64,000 nucleotides of DNA, taken from positions 1 through 64,000 of the forward strand of contig JAQUND010000007.1 in the NCBI GenBank assembly GCA_028717785.1. The letters run 5' to 3'. The notes under the pieces were generated by a model. The model worked only from the letters and a program-made list of their open reading frames with translations, searched no databases and had not been told where the DNA came from. The position numbers were made by a program, and so were the translations under genes. Below, piece after piece: positions 36,735 through 44,723 of this stretch. Each line of letters starts with the position of its first letter. The stretch's first letter is position 1. The stretch comes from Candidatus Nanoarchaeia archaeon. GTDB lineage: Archaea > Nanoarchaeota > Nanoarchaeia > SCGC-AAA011-G17 > JAFCDX01.

Positions 36735-36780
36735 AATTTGTATCTATCGTAAGTTTGTTATGTTACTACCAAATATTTTT

Positions 36781-37257
36781 TCATATTGTTTTACCAATAC
36801 GCGTATTGAGCGTTCTATATGAATTCGTAGTATAGTTAGTTATTTCAGCATATAAGAAACTGACAAGGTCACAGAAAAATTCTTCTTGTTTACTCGTATT
36901 GATAGTAGGTTTGTCGTTTTTATTGAATATGGTGGAGTGGTAGGATAGAGCTGCATGACTACATTCGTGTATGATTAATGGGTGTGCTAGAGCTTGAAAT
37001 GTAAGCGCTATGGTGCCTATTTTCTTATTATTGCTTATATTGACAAGGTATGCACCGCTTAATTTGCTTGCTTTTGCTGTTCTGGGTTTGCCTTCATATT
37101 TATCGACGAAGGATATCAAGTCTTTGGGATTATTGTAAATATGTACTATGAAATAGTGATTACGTATCGCTATTTTGAGACGATGGTATTTTTTAAACAG
37201 CATACATGTTGTTTTTATGTCTTTAAAACTGAGAAAATTGTCTTTTTTATGCGTCAT
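36781..37257 (-). CDS. Metallopeptidase-like protein
   Basis: About 158 aa from the ATG at 37257; the frame is open further upstream but collides with the 37331 membrane gene. LAHPLIIHECSHAALSYHS has HECSH, a variant of the HExxH zinc site, followed about 30 residues later by EEFFCDLVSFLY, which could supply the third ligand. Resembles phage proteins of this layout. Activity not proven; the start is uncertain. Confidence 0.55.
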   Translation of the reverse strand: MTHKKDNFLSFKDIKTTCMLFKKYHRLKIAIRNHYFIVHIYNNPKDLISFVDKYEGKPRTAKASKLSGAYLVNISNNKKIGTIALTFQALAHPLIIHECSHAALSYHSTIFNKNDKPTINTSKQEEFFCDLVSFLYAEITNYTTNSYRTLNTRIGKTI

Positions 37258-37330
37258 GCTGGTTTTATAAACAAAGATAAAGCAAGAGAAATAAAAATGT
37301 GTTTTTTCTCTGTATGCTGTTATGATAGCT

Positions 37331-37561
37331 TTATGAAGCATATTTGGATTTTTTGTCAAAGGTGTCATAAGTGAGCATGGATACATATTGTATAACAAAG
37401 ATACTAATGCATGCGATATGCAGCCCGATTGTGAAAGTATTTGATATGACAAATCGTATGATGAATGAGACAACAAAAAACGACAGACACACCCAAAAGC
37501 TTCTGTTACGGTTTGTATTGCCGCAATAGATGCACAGTTTGATCAAGAATGATTTAATCAT
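37331..37561 (-). CDS. Membrane protein, two predicted helices
   Basis: 76 aa. FWVCLSFFVVSFIIRFVI and TIGLHIACISIFVIQYVSML are hydrophobic; the N-terminus has CIYCGN. Unrecognised. Confidence 0.6.
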   Translation of the reverse strand: MIKSFLIKLCIYCGNTNRNRSFWVCLSFFVVSFIIRFVISNTFTIGLHIACISIFVIQYVSMLTYDTFDKKSKYAS

Positions 37562-37766
37562 GATATTTTTCTACGATTGATTGTATGGTGACCAGATCCC
37601 ATGAATCTGGGTTACTGTCTACAAGACATTCAGTTTGCCATAAGGGACAAGTAAGTTTAGCTGTTTGGCACGGATAAACTGTTCGATGTGGATAAGTTGA
37701 GCAAATAGGGGGTTTGCATGGGCACTTTGGGAATTGAATGCAAATTTGTTTGATTTTCGATAGCAT
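37554..37766 (-). CDS. Cys/Pro-rich small protein, 70 aa
   Basis: Eight cysteines, including CPCKPPIC and CPLWQTEC, suggest a metal- or disulfide-stabilised fold. Start overlaps nothing; its stop overlaps the next gene by 8 nt. Unrecognised. Confidence 0.6.
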   Translation of the reverse strand: MLSKIKQICIQFPKCPCKPPICSTYPHRTVYPCQTAKLTCPLWQTECLVDSNPDSWDLVTIQSIVEKYHD

Positions 37767-37799
37767 AATAGATACCCTTTAGAATGGTGTTGGGTGTGT

Positions 37800-38090
37800 C
37801 TATGTAATCACCTTATGGGCTTTGTTTTGTTTGGCCCGTGGTGCCCGCGCTGATTGTAGCATGGATATGTCGAGTATACTGTAGCCCAACCGCCACGGTT
37901 CGAACGTGATTTCAGTAGAGCGTTGACGCGTCACTCTAACGGACGGTAAACCCTGCTTCGCATATTGTACTACTTGAATGGAGATGCATCCCCAAAACAA
38001 AGTTCCGATATGCTCAGCCGACCCGGTGAGGGGGCTATTGCATACTGTTATCATAGTATGAAAATCGTAGATAATTGATAGGGTTGCCAT
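37800..38090 (-). CDS. Conserved small phage protein, 96 aa
   Basis: Start placed at the ATG at 38090 (MATLSIIYDF). HTMITVCNSPLTGSAEHIGT, LFWGCISIQVVQYAKQGLP and STEITFEPWRLGY form a beta-rich protein of a kind I associate with phage small-gene regions. Function unknown. Confidence 0.6.
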   Translation of the reverse strand: MATLSIIYDFHTMITVCNSPLTGSAEHIGTLFWGCISIQVVQYAKQGLPSVRVTRQRSTEITFEPWRLGYSILDISMLQSARAPRAKQNKAHKVIT

Positions 38091-38094
38091 ATTT

Positions 38095-38319
38095 TTAATA
38101 CATAGTAAAAAAATAATAACCATTGTAGGCAGGATCTATAATTTTTTTGAGTTCTGCATTGAAATGAGTTCTGTTTATACTGTTTGCGTCTTTGCTGTGA
38201 ACCATAATTTGTGTAGCATTATTGACAATGGCAGTTTCGTACAGAAAAGAACGTATGAGAGAAATTGTTTCTGATGAAACTTCATTAGCAATGAGCAAGT
38301 TTGTTTGTGTTGTTTTCAT
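38095..38319 (-). CDS. Hypothetical protein, 74 aa
   Basis: TTQTNLLIANEVSSETISLI, then IMVHSKDANSINRTHFNAEL. Overlaps the zinc-ribbon gene upstream by 35 nt. Unrecognised. Confidence 0.6.
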   Translation of the reverse strand: MKTTQTNLLIANEVSSETISLIRSFLYETAIVNNATQIMVHSKDANSINRTHFNAELKKIIDPAYNGYYFFTMY

Positions 38320-38446
38320 GTTTTAATTCCTTATCATCTGGGCTCTGTTGTGTTTCTACATGGAATCGATAGCCGCAATGGTCGCATAATTCCCAACCAT
38401 GCCATAGAATATCACCAATATCATGATTGCAACGTCTACACTTCAT
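38285..38446 (-). CDS. Small zinc-ribbon protein, 53 aa
   Basis: CRRCNHDIGD ... CDHCGYRFHV is a classic two-knuckle ribbon; tail polar. The overlap with the next gene start suggests coupling. Confidence 0.7.
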   Translation of the reverse strand: MKCRRCNHDIGDILWHGWELCDHCGYRFHVETQQSPDDKELKHENNTNKLAHC

Positions 38447-38526
38447 GTCTAATTATATTAGAAATCACATGAAATAGAATTTTTATAGAGTTTTTATACG
38501 TGTAAGTTTATGAAAAGGAAATAGAT

Positions 38527-39012
38527 ATGAATTATGAAAAAATAGTACGTGAAGTTGTTGCTTTTGCATCCGAAAAAACACGAATTGAATTTGAAAAATT
38601 TGTCAAGAACGACAAAGATGTAAAAGCTATTTATGCTGAATTTATTGTTAATAGACATGTACCCTACATGGATGTCATTGACATGATAAAGGGCAATAAA
38701 GATTTACCTGAAGGGTTTAAAGAAAAATTTATAGGATACCATAAGGAGTTTGGGAAAAAGAAAGAACAATTTAGTAAAGAAAATGCTGATCTTGTTGCTC
38801 AAATTGATAAGTTTATGATCATAAACAAGTATAAAGATCTTTCAAGGGATGAGACTTATCAATCATTTAAAGCTGTAAAAGAATTTATTAAACAAGTTGT
38901 AGAGACAATAAAGGCTAAAGGTTTTGATTCTATAAATTTATGGCAATATAGGTTGTTGTATGTTAAGAATTTGTTGTTCAATAGTATTGCATGGTGTAGG
39001 GCCACAGCATAG
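38527..39012 (+). CDS. Hypothetical helical protein, 161 aa
   Basis: AAAAGGAAA site. Highly charged, all-helical (EKTRIEFEKFVKNDKDVKAI and similar). The start MNYEKIVREVVAFASEK resembles that of 49977 (MNYELLLKATVREAKKK), possibly a shared N-terminal sequence. Its last 25 codons overlap a converging small gene. Confidence 0.65.
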   Translation: MNYEKIVREVVAFASEKTRIEFEKFVKNDKDVKAIYAEFIVNRHVPYMDVIDMIKGNKDLPEGFKEKFIGYHKEFGKKKEQFSKENADLVAQIDKFMIINKYKDLSRDETYQSFKAVKEFIKQVVETIKAKGFDSINLWQYRLLYVKNLLFNSIAWCRATA

Positions 39013-39075
39013 ATTGCAACCTGGTGTACAAGTAAATTTTGGGATAGAATTATAGAGATCTTGTAATGTTTGCAT
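38938..39075 (-). CDS. Small Cys-cluster protein, 45 aa
   Basis: MQTLQDLYNSIPKFTCTPGC then NLCCGPTPC: a CxxxCxxCC cluster like YkgJ-type iron/zinc-chelating proteins (compare 40168). The ATG directly follows the stop of the SLOG-like gene. It overlaps the end of the 38527 gene on the other strand by 75 nt. Confidence 0.5.
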   Translation of the reverse strand: MQTLQDLYNSIPKFTCTPGCNLCCGPTPCNTIEQQILNIQQPILP

Positions 39076-39894
39076 TTAGATTCTGAATGCTCTTTTTGCG
39101 GATAGTTTTTTGCGGCTTATTGATGTTATTATTTTTTCGCAGTTATCGACTATAGTTTCCCATTGGTCTGCTCCTGCATTATTTATTTGCATTGCAATAA
39201 TGTGTACTCTTTCATTAAAAGCTTTTACTGCGTCAAGCACTTTTCCATTTTTGTCAAAAGCAGGTGGACCACCAGTAGTCGAAATGCTACTCAATATATC
39301 AATTGGGATTACATGTTTTGCTTTATTGAAAGCTGCATCAATATCAGCTTTGAAAGTAACTTCACCACCATTTGCTGTAATAAGAATATCTAATGAATCT
39401 GTGAAAGCATTAGAGTATCTTTCTTGATTTTGAGCCACGTATATAGGAATGTCAATATCTTCCCTGACATATTTTAAATACTTGGGACAACTGTGTCCAA
39501 GCAATGGTAATCCAAATTTTTTAGCAGTGTTATTTATAGCGAGATCAACACCAATATCTGAGGCTCCATTGGCAAGTCTAATACTAATACCTCTGAAATA
39601 ATGTTGTAATTTTTCAATTGCATGAGAAAGAAGAAATTCACAAGCAGCTTCATAAGCTCCAAATTGTATTCCCCATTCAGAACAACGTTCTGGAGTAATA
39701 GTTGAGAATCCATTCATACCCAGAACGATTACGTCTTCTCCTGACAAGACTTCATTATAAGCTCGAGTATATTCATCAGGCATATAGATTTTTGTTTTGA
39801 TTTTTTTTGTAAAACTAGAGTCGGTTTCAGAAGATAATGTCGTAACATTGTCTTTTCTTGAAACAATTAGACCATTATCAGAAAAAGTTTCCAT
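39076..39894 (-). CDS. SLOG/LOG-like Rossmannoid protein
   Basis: 272 aa. Residues about 104-205 read like a SLOG fold: SIRLANGASDIGVDLAINNT with a glycine/Ser-Asp loop, a helix, GLPLLGHSC, a strand IPIYVAQN, DILITANGGEVTFKADI (NGG loop, 175-177), and KHVIPIDIL. SLOG domains bind or cleave nucleotide-derived ligands and act in DprA, LOG cytokinin enzymes and anti-phage sensors. N-terminal 100 residues are a separate region. Substrate unknown. Confidence 0.55.
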   Translation of the reverse strand: METFSDNGLIVSRKDNVTTLSSETDSSFTKKIKTKIYMPDEYTRAYNEVLSGEDVIVLGMNGFSTITPERCSEWGIQFGAYEAACEFLLSHAIEKLQHYFRGISIRLANGASDIGVDLAINNTAKKFGLPLLGHSCPKYLKYVREDIDIPIYVAQNQERYSNAFTDSLDILITANGGEVTFKADIDAAFNKAKHVIPIDILSSISTTGGPPAFDKNGKVLDAVKAFNERVHIIAMQINNAGADQWETIVDNCEKIITSISRKKLSAKRAFRI

Positions 39895-39895
39895 T

Positions 39896-40183
39896 TTATT
39901 TCTTTTTCTTCTCCTTCATACATACACCGAATTTTTGTTTTCGAATCCATTTGATCCAAGTTTTTATCTTAGGATGTTCAAGTAGTTTTTCGAGAGTATT
40001 GTAGGAATCTCTTAACTCATTATTTGTGAAAAGCAAATGGATTTGATTTCCACAATCAATGCATACTAGAATTGTTTTTCCGCCTTTACCACCTTTTGAA
40101 GCAGGAGTCAGATGGTGTTTTTCTAAAAATTTTTCTGGTGTTTCTCTCCTGCAAATTGAACAGGTCGTTATTTCTGAGAGCAT
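39896..40183 (-). CDS. HNH endonuclease-like protein
   Basis: 95 aa. CSICRRETPEKFLEKHHLTP with two further Cys (CIDCGNQIHLLF) and TNNELRDSYNTLEKL match a zinc-stabilised HNH nuclease, with HH as the catalytic pair. Short, lacking any DNA-recognition domain, so it could be a free-standing homing or restriction-type nuclease. Confidence 0.65.
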   Translation of the reverse strand: MLSEITTCSICRRETPEKFLEKHHLTPASKGGKGGKTILVCIDCGNQIHLLFTNNELRDSYNTLEKLLEHPKIKTWIKWIRKQKFGVCMKEKKKK

Positions 40184-40419
40184 AGTAACTCTCTTATTTT
40201 ATTTTTTCTTCTAATATTTCCAATTGTTGATGAACAGCCAGTATCAAATGCTGGCGAGAAATTAGAAAATGGATTTTGTTTGATTTCATCATATTTCGAA
40301 CATTTATTATTGACGGTTAAATAATTACACTGGTGAGTGATAGGGTTCCAATCACCAAAGGGACAAGGACCAAGCGTGCAACAAAAGCCGCATTGAACGC
40401 ATTCAAGGGTTTCAAACAT
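40168..40419 (-). CDS. YkgJ-type Fe/Zn-chelating Cys-cluster protein
   Basis: 83 aa. CVQCGFCCTLGPCPFGDW, then CNYL, CSKY and SPAFDTGC give the eight-cysteine pattern of the CxxCxxCC family. Probably binds zinc or an iron-sulfur cluster; role unknown. Overlaps the HNH gene start by 16 nt. Confidence 0.7.
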   Translation of the reverse strand: MFETLECVQCGFCCTLGPCPFGDWNPITHQCNYLTVNNKCSKYDEIKQNPFSNFSPAFDTGCSSTIGNIRRKNKIRELLCSQK

Positions 40420-40735
40420 TTACTCTCGTAGTTGTTTTTGTTGTATGTTTCAATTTTTCAAGCAAAGAACCGACATGTTCATTTGCTAGTTTTCTTGCTT
40501 TACGTTCAGAACAAATTGGAGGATTTGGGTAATCTTTTGAAGACAAACATGTTACTATATGTTTTATAATTTCTGTTTTACGGTCGTCTCTTGGTTGTTT
40601 TTTACCGAATAAAGCATATTCGATACCTTTGAAGTATTGAATTGCAGGGGGATTGACAACGACAGAAGGGTCGACAGTGCATTTATGCGTGTCTTGTGGA
40701 CTTGAAGCTTCTATTGTAATAGTAATAGTTTTCAT
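40412..40735 (-). CDS. Hypothetical protein, 107 aa
   Basis: Thr-rich start (TITIEASSPQDTHKCTVDPS) and a basic helical C-terminus (CSERKARKLANEHVGSLLEK). Overlaps both neighbours by 4-8 nt. Unrecognised. Confidence 0.65.
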   Translation of the reverse strand: MKTITITIEASSPQDTHKCTVDPSVVVNPPAIQYFKGIEYALFGKKQPRDDRKTEIIKHIVTCLSSKDYPNPPICSERKARKLANEHVGSLLEKLKHTTKTTTRVNV

Positions 40736-40977
40736 AATTCAAGTTCGACCTCTTTGTAATTTTTATTTTCTGGATTAGCAATATAAAAATGATAGTTTAA
40801 TAATTTCCATTCATGTAAGCGTTTAAAAATATCTAAAGAATAACACATTAAGTCTGTAACAGTCTCAAACTTAAGGTCGCCTTTTAATTTTAAAACGTCC
40901 TTCATCTGATTAGGTTTCAGCCGTAATGAAATTATCTTAGACTTATTTTCTTTATTAGGCCTTGAAATTTTAAGCAT
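40732..40977 (-). CDS. Ribbon-helix-helix-like protein, 81 aa
   Basis: Strand KIISLRLKPNQMKDVLKL, helix and second helix (ETVTDLMCYSLDIFKRLHEW) fit an RHH fold after a basic N-terminus. First gene of this leftward operon, a plausible autoregulator. Confidence 0.5.
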   Translation of the reverse strand: MLKISRPNKENKSKIISLRLKPNQMKDVLKLKGDLKFETVTDLMCYSLDIFKRLHEWKLLNYHFYIANPENKNYKEVELEL

Positions 40978-41260
40978 ATTATTAATAAATCACAATAGCA
41001 TTTTTATTTTGCCAATTCGTGCTTATCTGCTTTTTACGATTTGAAAGTTTTAGTGACTCGATCATATTTTTGTTTCCTTTTTGAAATTTTTAGATTATAT
41101 TTAAAAGGAAAGCAAATATAAACTTTTAAAAAGAGACAAAAATGCAGTAGATTATTGGTTTTATATAGGTAAGAGTTTTTAAACCTCTGTAAGTCTCCCG
41201 TTTTTATTGTAACTGTATCTTCAAACAGAACTCAAAACAATAATAAACAGGAGACTAGCA
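40978..41260. other. AT-rich divergent intergenic region
   Basis: No gene supported. It separates the leftward operon from the rightward PTH2/tRNA unit and probably holds promoters for both; no CGATATAG box is present. AACAGGAGAC before 41261 is the only clear site. Confidence 0.4.
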
Positions 41261-41560
41261 ATGTCAAAGATATTAAATCTCAAAAATTATTTAAAAGAAC
41301 AAGCTGCAATCATAAGAACTCTGACAGCAGAACTCAAACTTTATCAAAAAAGTAATAGTGGTGCTGACGGAGGTTATTTTAAACAATTAAAATATTTGGC
41401 AAAAGATTATCGTTTACATCATATAGCTTACAGTCTTTTGAAAGGAAAGACTTATGAACAAATTGAAAAATGTTGTGCTGAAAATAATAAACCTGATATG
41501 GCCAAAGTCCAGGAGATCAAAAATGCCTACACTGAAAATGTATGTGTTAGTGCGTGCTGA
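41261..41560 (+). CDS. Hypothetical phage protein, 99 aa
   Basis: Coiled N-terminus (KNYLKEQAAIIRTLTAELKL), then LKYLAKDYRLHHIAYSLLKG and KTYEQIEKC, a helical pattern seen in other phage proteins. Overlaps the PTH2-like gene by 38 nt. Confidence 0.7.
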   Translation: MSKILNLKNYLKEQAAIIRTLTAELKLYQKSNSGADGGYFKQLKYLAKDYRLHHIAYSLLKGKTYEQIEKCCAENNKPDMAKVQEIKNAYTENVCVSAC

Positions 41561-41828
41561 TCTTTCTGAGACATATCGTATTGTGCAGGGCAGTCATGCC
41601 CTTGCGCAATACGCGCTTGATTTCCCTGAACAATTCAAAATTTGGGGAAATTCAACAATTGTCTTTCTCAAAGTTCGTAACTTGCTTGAACTGAAAGCAT
41701 GGCACGCAAAAGTATCTGAATCTGGGAAAATCCATAGGAGTTTTCACGAACCTGATCTTGAAGGCCAATTAACTGCAATTGCATGTTATGACGATGGAAT
41801 TATTTTTAAGGAATTAAAAACAGCATAA
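41523..41828 (+). CDS. PTH2-type peptidyl-tRNA hydrolase-like protein
   Basis: 101 aa; start at 41523 after CAGGAGATC. KMYVLVRADLSETYRIVQGS, HALAQYALDFP, STIVFLKVRNLLELKAW, EPDLEGQLTAIACYD fit the PTH2 fold (120 aa in bacteria/archaea) with the Ala/Gln-His helix region. PTH2 releases peptides from stalled peptidyl-tRNA. It sits directly before the tRNA gene, consistent with a translation-support unit. Confidence 0.75.
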   Translation: MPTLKMYVLVRADLSETYRIVQGSHALAQYALDFPEQFKIWGNSTIVFLKVRNLLELKAWHAKVSESGKIHRSFHEPDLEGQLTAIACYDDGIIFKELKTA

Positions 41829-41829
41829 A

Positions 41830-41902
41830 GCCCTTATGGCTTAATGGTAAAGCGGCCGTCTCTAAAACGGTGTCTATCTCAGTTCGAATCTGGGTAAGGG
41901 CA
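41830..41902 (+). tRNA. tRNA with CUA anticodon (amber suppressor)
   Basis: 73-nt cloverleaf: acceptor GCCCTTA/TAAGGGC, D stem GCTT/AAGC with loop AATGGTA, anticodon stem GCCGT/ACGGT with loop CTCTAAA, variable GTCTAT, T stem CTCAG/CTGGG with loop TTCGAAT, discriminator A. Loop positions 34-36 are C-T-A, so the anticodon is CUA, which reads UAG. U33 and the TTCGAA loop are canonical. CCA is not encoded. The charged amino acid is not evident; Gln is the usual one in recoded phages. Confidence 0.85.
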
Positions 41903-42292
41903 TTATAATAAAAAGATTCTTGTTTGATTTAAATGTTCTTGTTTTGTTATGTCAAAAACAGCAGGAATTTGATCTTGTTTGGGAGTAATAAACCCATTTT
42001 TTTCATAAAAGCGAAATTGTTTTTCTGTTTCTCCATCATAACCACCTGGAGTAACAAGAATACTTTTTCCTTTTTTCTTTTTTATTTCTTCGATTAAAAT
42101 TTTCAATAAATGAGAACCAAGACCCTGGTTTCTATAACCATCAGGTCTAACAAGAGCTCTAGTAATCATCCAATGATTTGGGATAATCTGATCAGATTCT
42201 ACACATGCATTATGTCCAAGATTTTCTACCCAATAAATAGAAATACATGTATCAGAAACACTGACAGATATTTTGCCCAAATCTAAATTCAT
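41903..42292 (-). CDS. GNAT N-acetyltransferase-like protein
   Basis: 129 aa. ITRALVRPDGYRNQGLGSHL contains the acetyl-CoA loop (R/Q-x-x-G-x-G/A here as R-N-Q-G-L-G), followed by ILIEEIKKKKGKSILVTPGG, and EKQFRFYEKNGF as the C-terminal signature. Substrate unknown. It converges on the tRNA. Confidence 0.8.
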   Translation of the reverse strand: MNLDLGKISVSVSDTCISIYWVENLGHNACVESDQIIPNHWMITRALVRPDGYRNQGLGSHLLKILIEEIKKKKGKSILVTPGGYDGETEKQFRFYEKNGFITPKQDQIPAVFDITKQEHLNQTRIFLL

Positions 42293-42768
42293 TTTGAATT
42301 ATGAGAAGGACTAACAATTTGAATATTATTTGTTGGAAAAAAATCAAGATAATCCCAATGGTTTATGTCCCAGAGGCCTTTTAAACAAGTGATTGGTTTG
42401 TTATTTTTGTCATAAATTATGAATTCTAGCATAAGAGTTTGTGTTTGATCCCAGCGTTCAAAAAAATGTTTACTGTATTCGCTACCAGTTTGTTCTGTGT
42501 ATTCGATTAAACCTGAATTTTCACTCTCTTCTCCAATATAAACAGTTTTTTTATTTGAGTCAATTAAAACCAGTTTTGCCATTTCTTTCATGATTTTTGC
42601 CCAACGGAATTCGATTGTTTCAAGTTCATGGGGAGAGAATCCAAATGAAGCAATTATCATTGCAGCACAACAGACAGGGACATCTTTTTTTACAAAAAAA
42701 TCATGATTTGGATGATCTGTTGCAATTGTCCATTTTGTTGTAGTTAAATAGACAGTAATATCACTCAT
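42289..42768 (-). CDS. Hypothetical protein, 159 aa
   Basis: Beta-rich, aromatic (TVYLTTTKWTIATDHPNHDF, QTLMLEFIIYDKNNKPITCL). Stop overlaps the GNAT start (ATGA). Unrecognised. Confidence 0.65.
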   Translation of the reverse strand: MSDITVYLTTTKWTIATDHPNHDFFVKKDVPVCCAAMIIASFGFSPHELETIEFRWAKIMKEMAKLVLIDSNKKTVYIGEESENSGLIEYTEQTGSEYSKHFFERWDQTQTLMLEFIIYDKNNKPITCLKGLWDINHWDYLDFFPTNNIQIVSPSHNSK

Positions 42769-42793
42769 ATTTATATAATATCCTTCATTATTT

Positions 42794-43336
42794 TTATTTT
42801 GCCAATTGTTTTGCTGTTATGAATCCAGCAACAGTACCACATAAATGTGCCTCCCATGAAACACCCGGGAAAATAGGCAGGAGCCCAATAAGTAGAGATG
42901 TCCCGTAAGTTATACAAATTAAAATTGAAAGAATTAAAGGAAAAAATTGTTTTTTAAAGATTCCAAAGAATATAATGAAACTTGCAAGACCGAAGATTAA
43001 AAGGCTTGCACCAACATGGTAAGAATTACGACCTACAAGCCATAGAAAGAATCCGCCTAAAGTGGAAATACTTGTTACAATTTCTAAATTTTTTGAAAAG
43101 AAGAATGAAACAATACAAAGTAAAATAATAATGGGTATTGTATTGCTAATAAGATGAAACAAATTTGCATGAAGAAAGGGCATAAGAAGAATTCCTATAA
43201 GACCTTCTATATGTCTTGGTAGAATGCCATATTTATTAAAATTTATAGGTATAATAAGAGCATCAATAAAAAACACAAGCCACATAATAAAAGCAAATTG
43301 AAGGGGGAAAATTAGTTTATTCATTATATTGCTCAA
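42794..43336 (-). CDS. Rhomboid-family intramembrane serine protease
   Basis: 180 aa, about six helices. HANLFHLISN gives the H-x3-N motif (H61, N65); HVGAS holds the catalytic Ser111 in G-x-S; WEAHLCG holds the catalytic His164. Complete dyad. Rhomboids cleave membrane proteins inside the bilayer. Rare in phages; target unknown. Confidence 0.85.
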   Translation of the reverse strand: MSNIMNKLIFPLQFAFIMWLVFFIDALIIPINFNKYGILPRHIEGLIGILLMPFLHANLFHLISNTIPIIILLCIVSFFFSKNLEIVTSISTLGGFFLWLVGRNSYHVGASLLIFGLASFIIFFGIFKKQFFPLILSILICITYGTSLLIGLLPIFPGVSWEAHLCGTVAGFITAKQLAK

Positions 43337-43823
43337 TTAAAAAGTTGTAAAATCTTAATATTAATTCACGTTTCATAATATGCATGTAATTATAGAAATA
43401 TTTATCTATAAAATCTTGGTTTTTCTCAAAAGGTTTTAAAAGTCCTTTTTTTCTATATTTAATTGCTAATTTTATTAGACTGTCATCCCCATTATAACAA
43501 ATAACTTCATCCTCTTCAAAACATTGTACTGTTTTTAAAAAACTATCAAAGGGTGAACCTTTGAGAAACTCTAAATGGAAACCATCATCTTTTACTTCTA
43601 TACAAAGTCTACAATAATTGCTAAATTTGCTTTCTAAAGAAATAATACCCCAATATGCTGTTCCAATACCTAAAGTTTTTTCTAAGTCATTAAGTTTCTC
43701 TTTCCATATAGATAGACTTTTGTCACATTGTTCTATTTTTGTTCTAATAATAGAATGGGACAATTTTGATTTTTTGATCTGTCCACAAAATTTTTCAAAC
43801 TTTATTTGAACTAAATCGTCCAT
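43317..43823 (-). CDS. Hypothetical protein, 168 aa
   Basis: Charged and helical (QIKFEKFCGQIKKSKLSHSI), with CRLCIEVKDDGFHLEFLKGS in the middle. Overlaps the rhomboid start by 20 nt, so coupled to it. Unrecognised. Confidence 0.65.
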   Translation of the reverse strand: MDDLVQIKFEKFCGQIKKSKLSHSIIRTKIEQCDKSLSIWKEKLNDLEKTLGIGTAYWGIISLESKFSNYCRLCIEVKDDGFHLEFLKGSPFDSFLKTVQCFEEDEVICYNGDDSLIKLAIKYRKKGLLKPFEKNQDFIDKYFYNYMHIMKRELILRFYNFLIEQYNE

Positions 43824-43952
43824 AAGTTGCTCTATTCTAAATAATTATACTGAAAACAAAATTAGCCCTTGTAGTTTTTTTAGATATAAATTAAAGTAAG
43901 TCGTTAGAAAGTATGTGCATTATTAATTCAAATTAAAAGAAAGGAGTTCAGA

Positions 43953-44723
43953 ATGAAAATAGCACCTTTTCATTTTGTGCTTTGTTTGTCAGTACTCATA
44001 GGTGTTTCTGATATTATTGCTCGTGGATCGACCAGTTCATCAAGGAGCAGTAGCAGTTCTAGATCGTCAGGCTCGAGTTTCAGAAGTTCAAGCTCGAGCC
44101 CATCAAGGTCAAACAGCGGTTCAACATTCAGAAGCAGTTCAGGGACAACAAAAAAAGCTACGGCACCAACATCTTCATCTATAGGTTCACGTAAAAATTC
44201 GGGCTCATCTTTTTCTTCATCAGGTACTTCGAAATCTACGAAACCCAGAGCTGTTTCGACAAGTACACTCGACAGACAAACTCGAAAAACTATGGCGCAA
44301 AAAAATACGACGGCAATAAAAACGTACGGCACTAAAGCTTCAGCTGAAACTGCATATCGTCAAAAAATGGCTAATGCAAATAAATTTACGACTCCGACTG
44401 CTCCTACAACGACACCTGACTATATACCGAAGACTGTTGTATATAATGGTTCTTCAGTACCAGTAACCTATGGACAACTGCCAGGAGGTGGTTATGGATA
44501 TGGTCGTGTCGATCCAACCACAAATATGCTTGTGGCACTTGTTGCAGCTGATATGATTGCTGACAACATGACGATGGCACACCATGGTTATGGTGAGTGG
44601 GATAACTATGGAAAACCAATTCGACATACACCAGTGTCAGGAACTGCTGTTCTGATTACATTCTTGGTAATCATTGGTGTGATTGTTTGTGCTGCTATCT
44701 TCTTAAGAAAGAAGTTCTCATGA
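43953..44723 (+). CDS. Secreted Ser-rich, C-terminally anchored protein
   Basis: 256 aa. Signal peptide (MKIAPFHFVLCLSVLIGVSD), a long Ser/Arg low-complexity stretch (residues 25-80), a Gly/Tyr region (PGGGYGYGRVDP, HHGYGEW), and a C-terminal transmembrane helix (VLITFLVIIGVIVCAAIFL) with a KKFS tail. First gene of the PspA operon; its stop overlaps the next start (ATGA). Likely envelope component. Confidence 0.7.
   Translation: MKIAPFHFVLCLSVLIGVSDIIARGSTSSSRSSSSSRSSGSSFRSSSSSPSRSNSGSTFRSSSGTTKKATAPTSSSIGSRKNSGSSFSSSGTSKSTKPRAVSTSTLDRQTRKTMAQKNTTAIKTYGTKASAETAYRQKMANANKFTTPTAPTTTPDYIPKTVVYNGSSVPVTYGQLPGGGYGYGRVDPTTNMLVALVAADMIADNMTMAHHGYGEWDNYGKPIRHTPVSGTAVLITFLVIIGVIVCAAIFLRKKFS

Noticed and set aside
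37830..37960. tRNA-like segment with GGTTCGAAC
   Set aside because: No acceptor or D stem can be formed around it, and it lies inside the 37800-38090 gene.
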